In this document: positions 5,885 through 6,061 of the stretch, in pieces
How the letters are laid out: every line of letters starts with the position of its first letter
How positions within the stretch are numbered: position 1 is the first letter of the stretch
Origin: Chryseosolibacter sp040902445
GTDB lineage: Bacteria; Bacteroidota; Bacteroidia; Cytophagales; Cyclobacteriaceae
Length of the DNA: 6,061 nucleotides
Assembly: GCA_040902445.1 (NCBI GenBank)
Contig: JBBDXJ010000102.1
Span: forward strand, 1-6,061
Reading direction: 5' to 3'
The notes under the pieces: generated by a model
Databases searched by the model: none
Told to the model about the DNA's origin: nothing
The model's input: the letters and a program-made list of their open reading frames with translations, nothing else
Made by a program: the position numbers and the translations under genes

Positions 5885-6061
5885 ATGCTTTCCATTTCAT
5901 CAGCCTACCGGTATTACCTGTACCGGGGCCAGGCCGACATGCGTAAAAGCTTTGACGGGCTGAGCGGTATTGTGAGAAACGAGCTTGGAAAAGATCCACT
6001 CAGTGGGGAGGTATTTATTTTCATTAATAAGCGCTGCAACCAGGTGAAGATCTTATTGTGG
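5885..6061 (+). CDS. tnpB: IS66-family accessory protein TnpB, 5' part (cut by window end)
   Basis: The first 59 codons are visible. They read MLSISSAYRYYLYRGQADMR, then KSFDGLSGIV and GEVFIFINKRCNQVKILLW, the diagnostic N-terminus of the IS66 Orf2/TnpB family (PF05717), normally about 110-120 residues. TnpB is required for IS66 transposition together with TnpA and TnpC; its biochemical role is not well defined. The start ATG lies immediately after the tnpA stop (GG between them), consistent with coupled translation. No frameshift is present in the visible part. tnpC should follow outside the window. Confidence 0.95.
   Translation, partial: MLSISSAYRYYLYRGQADMRKSFDGLSGIVRNELGKDPLSGEVFIFINKRCNQVKILLW

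Larger units (their letters stand above)
5480..6061 (+). mobile_element. IS66-family insertion sequence, left end (continues past the window)
   Basis: The element begins at about 5480 with GTAAGCGCGC, matching the GTAAGCG terminal motif typical of IS66 elements. It contains a hairpin, tnpA and the start of tnpB in the usual order. It interrupts the older transposase gene in mid-coding sequence. IS66 elements make an 8-bp target duplication; the left copy would be CGCATAAA at 5472-5479. The right end is outside the window, so neither the right inverted repeat nor the duplication can be checked. Confidence 0.75.

Noticed and set aside
1..6061. tRNA, rRNA or CRISPR array
   Set aside because: No cloverleaf-like sequence, rRNA segment or regularly spaced direct repeats were seen on either strand.

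Overview
The window looks like a decaying accessory region of a Bacteroidota chromosome. The evidence is a Bacteroidota-style tyrosine-recombinase fragment, genes without Shine-Dalgarno sequences, and IS66-type insertion sequence genes. This taxonomic call is an inference from gene content. Almost every recognisable gene is broken by one-base indels, small or large deletions, or IS insertion. Only the IS66 genes at the right end read cleanly.

Left part (1-2612): a remnant of the N-terminal half of a phage-type integrase on the minus strand runs off the left edge. A 3' fragment of phosphoenolpyruvate synthase (ppsA, minus strand) follows. It begins at the phospho-histidine motif, lacks the whole N-terminal ATP-grasp half, and carries at least two frameshifts. 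About 750 bp without a recognisable gene comes next.

Centre (2613-4623): this is the most interesting part. A minus-strand ImmA/IrrE-type zinc peptidase lies divergently beside a plus-strand pair. The first member of the pair is a DUF6791-ThiF (E1-like adenylyltransferase) fusion and the second is a DUF6527 protein. ThiF/DUF6791 and DUF6527 are companions in bacterial ubiquitin-like conjugation gene sets, of the multiubiquitin-associated type. Here the E1 gene has lost its glycine-rich nucleotide-binding segment through an internal deletion and has several frameshifts and a nonsense codon. DUF6527 has one frameshift. No ubiquitin-like modifier gene or separate E2 gene is visible. I read this as the fossil of a ubiquitin-like conjugation system, not an active one.

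Right part (4624-6061): the 3' end of a minus-strand gene of unknown function is cut off near an old insertion sequence. The transposase N-terminus of that IS is frameshifted. It is in turn interrupted at about 5480 by an IS66-family element (GTAAGCG end, hairpin, tnpA, start of tnpB) that continues past the window. The integrase remnant, nested IS elements and relic system together suggest a mobile-island graveyard.
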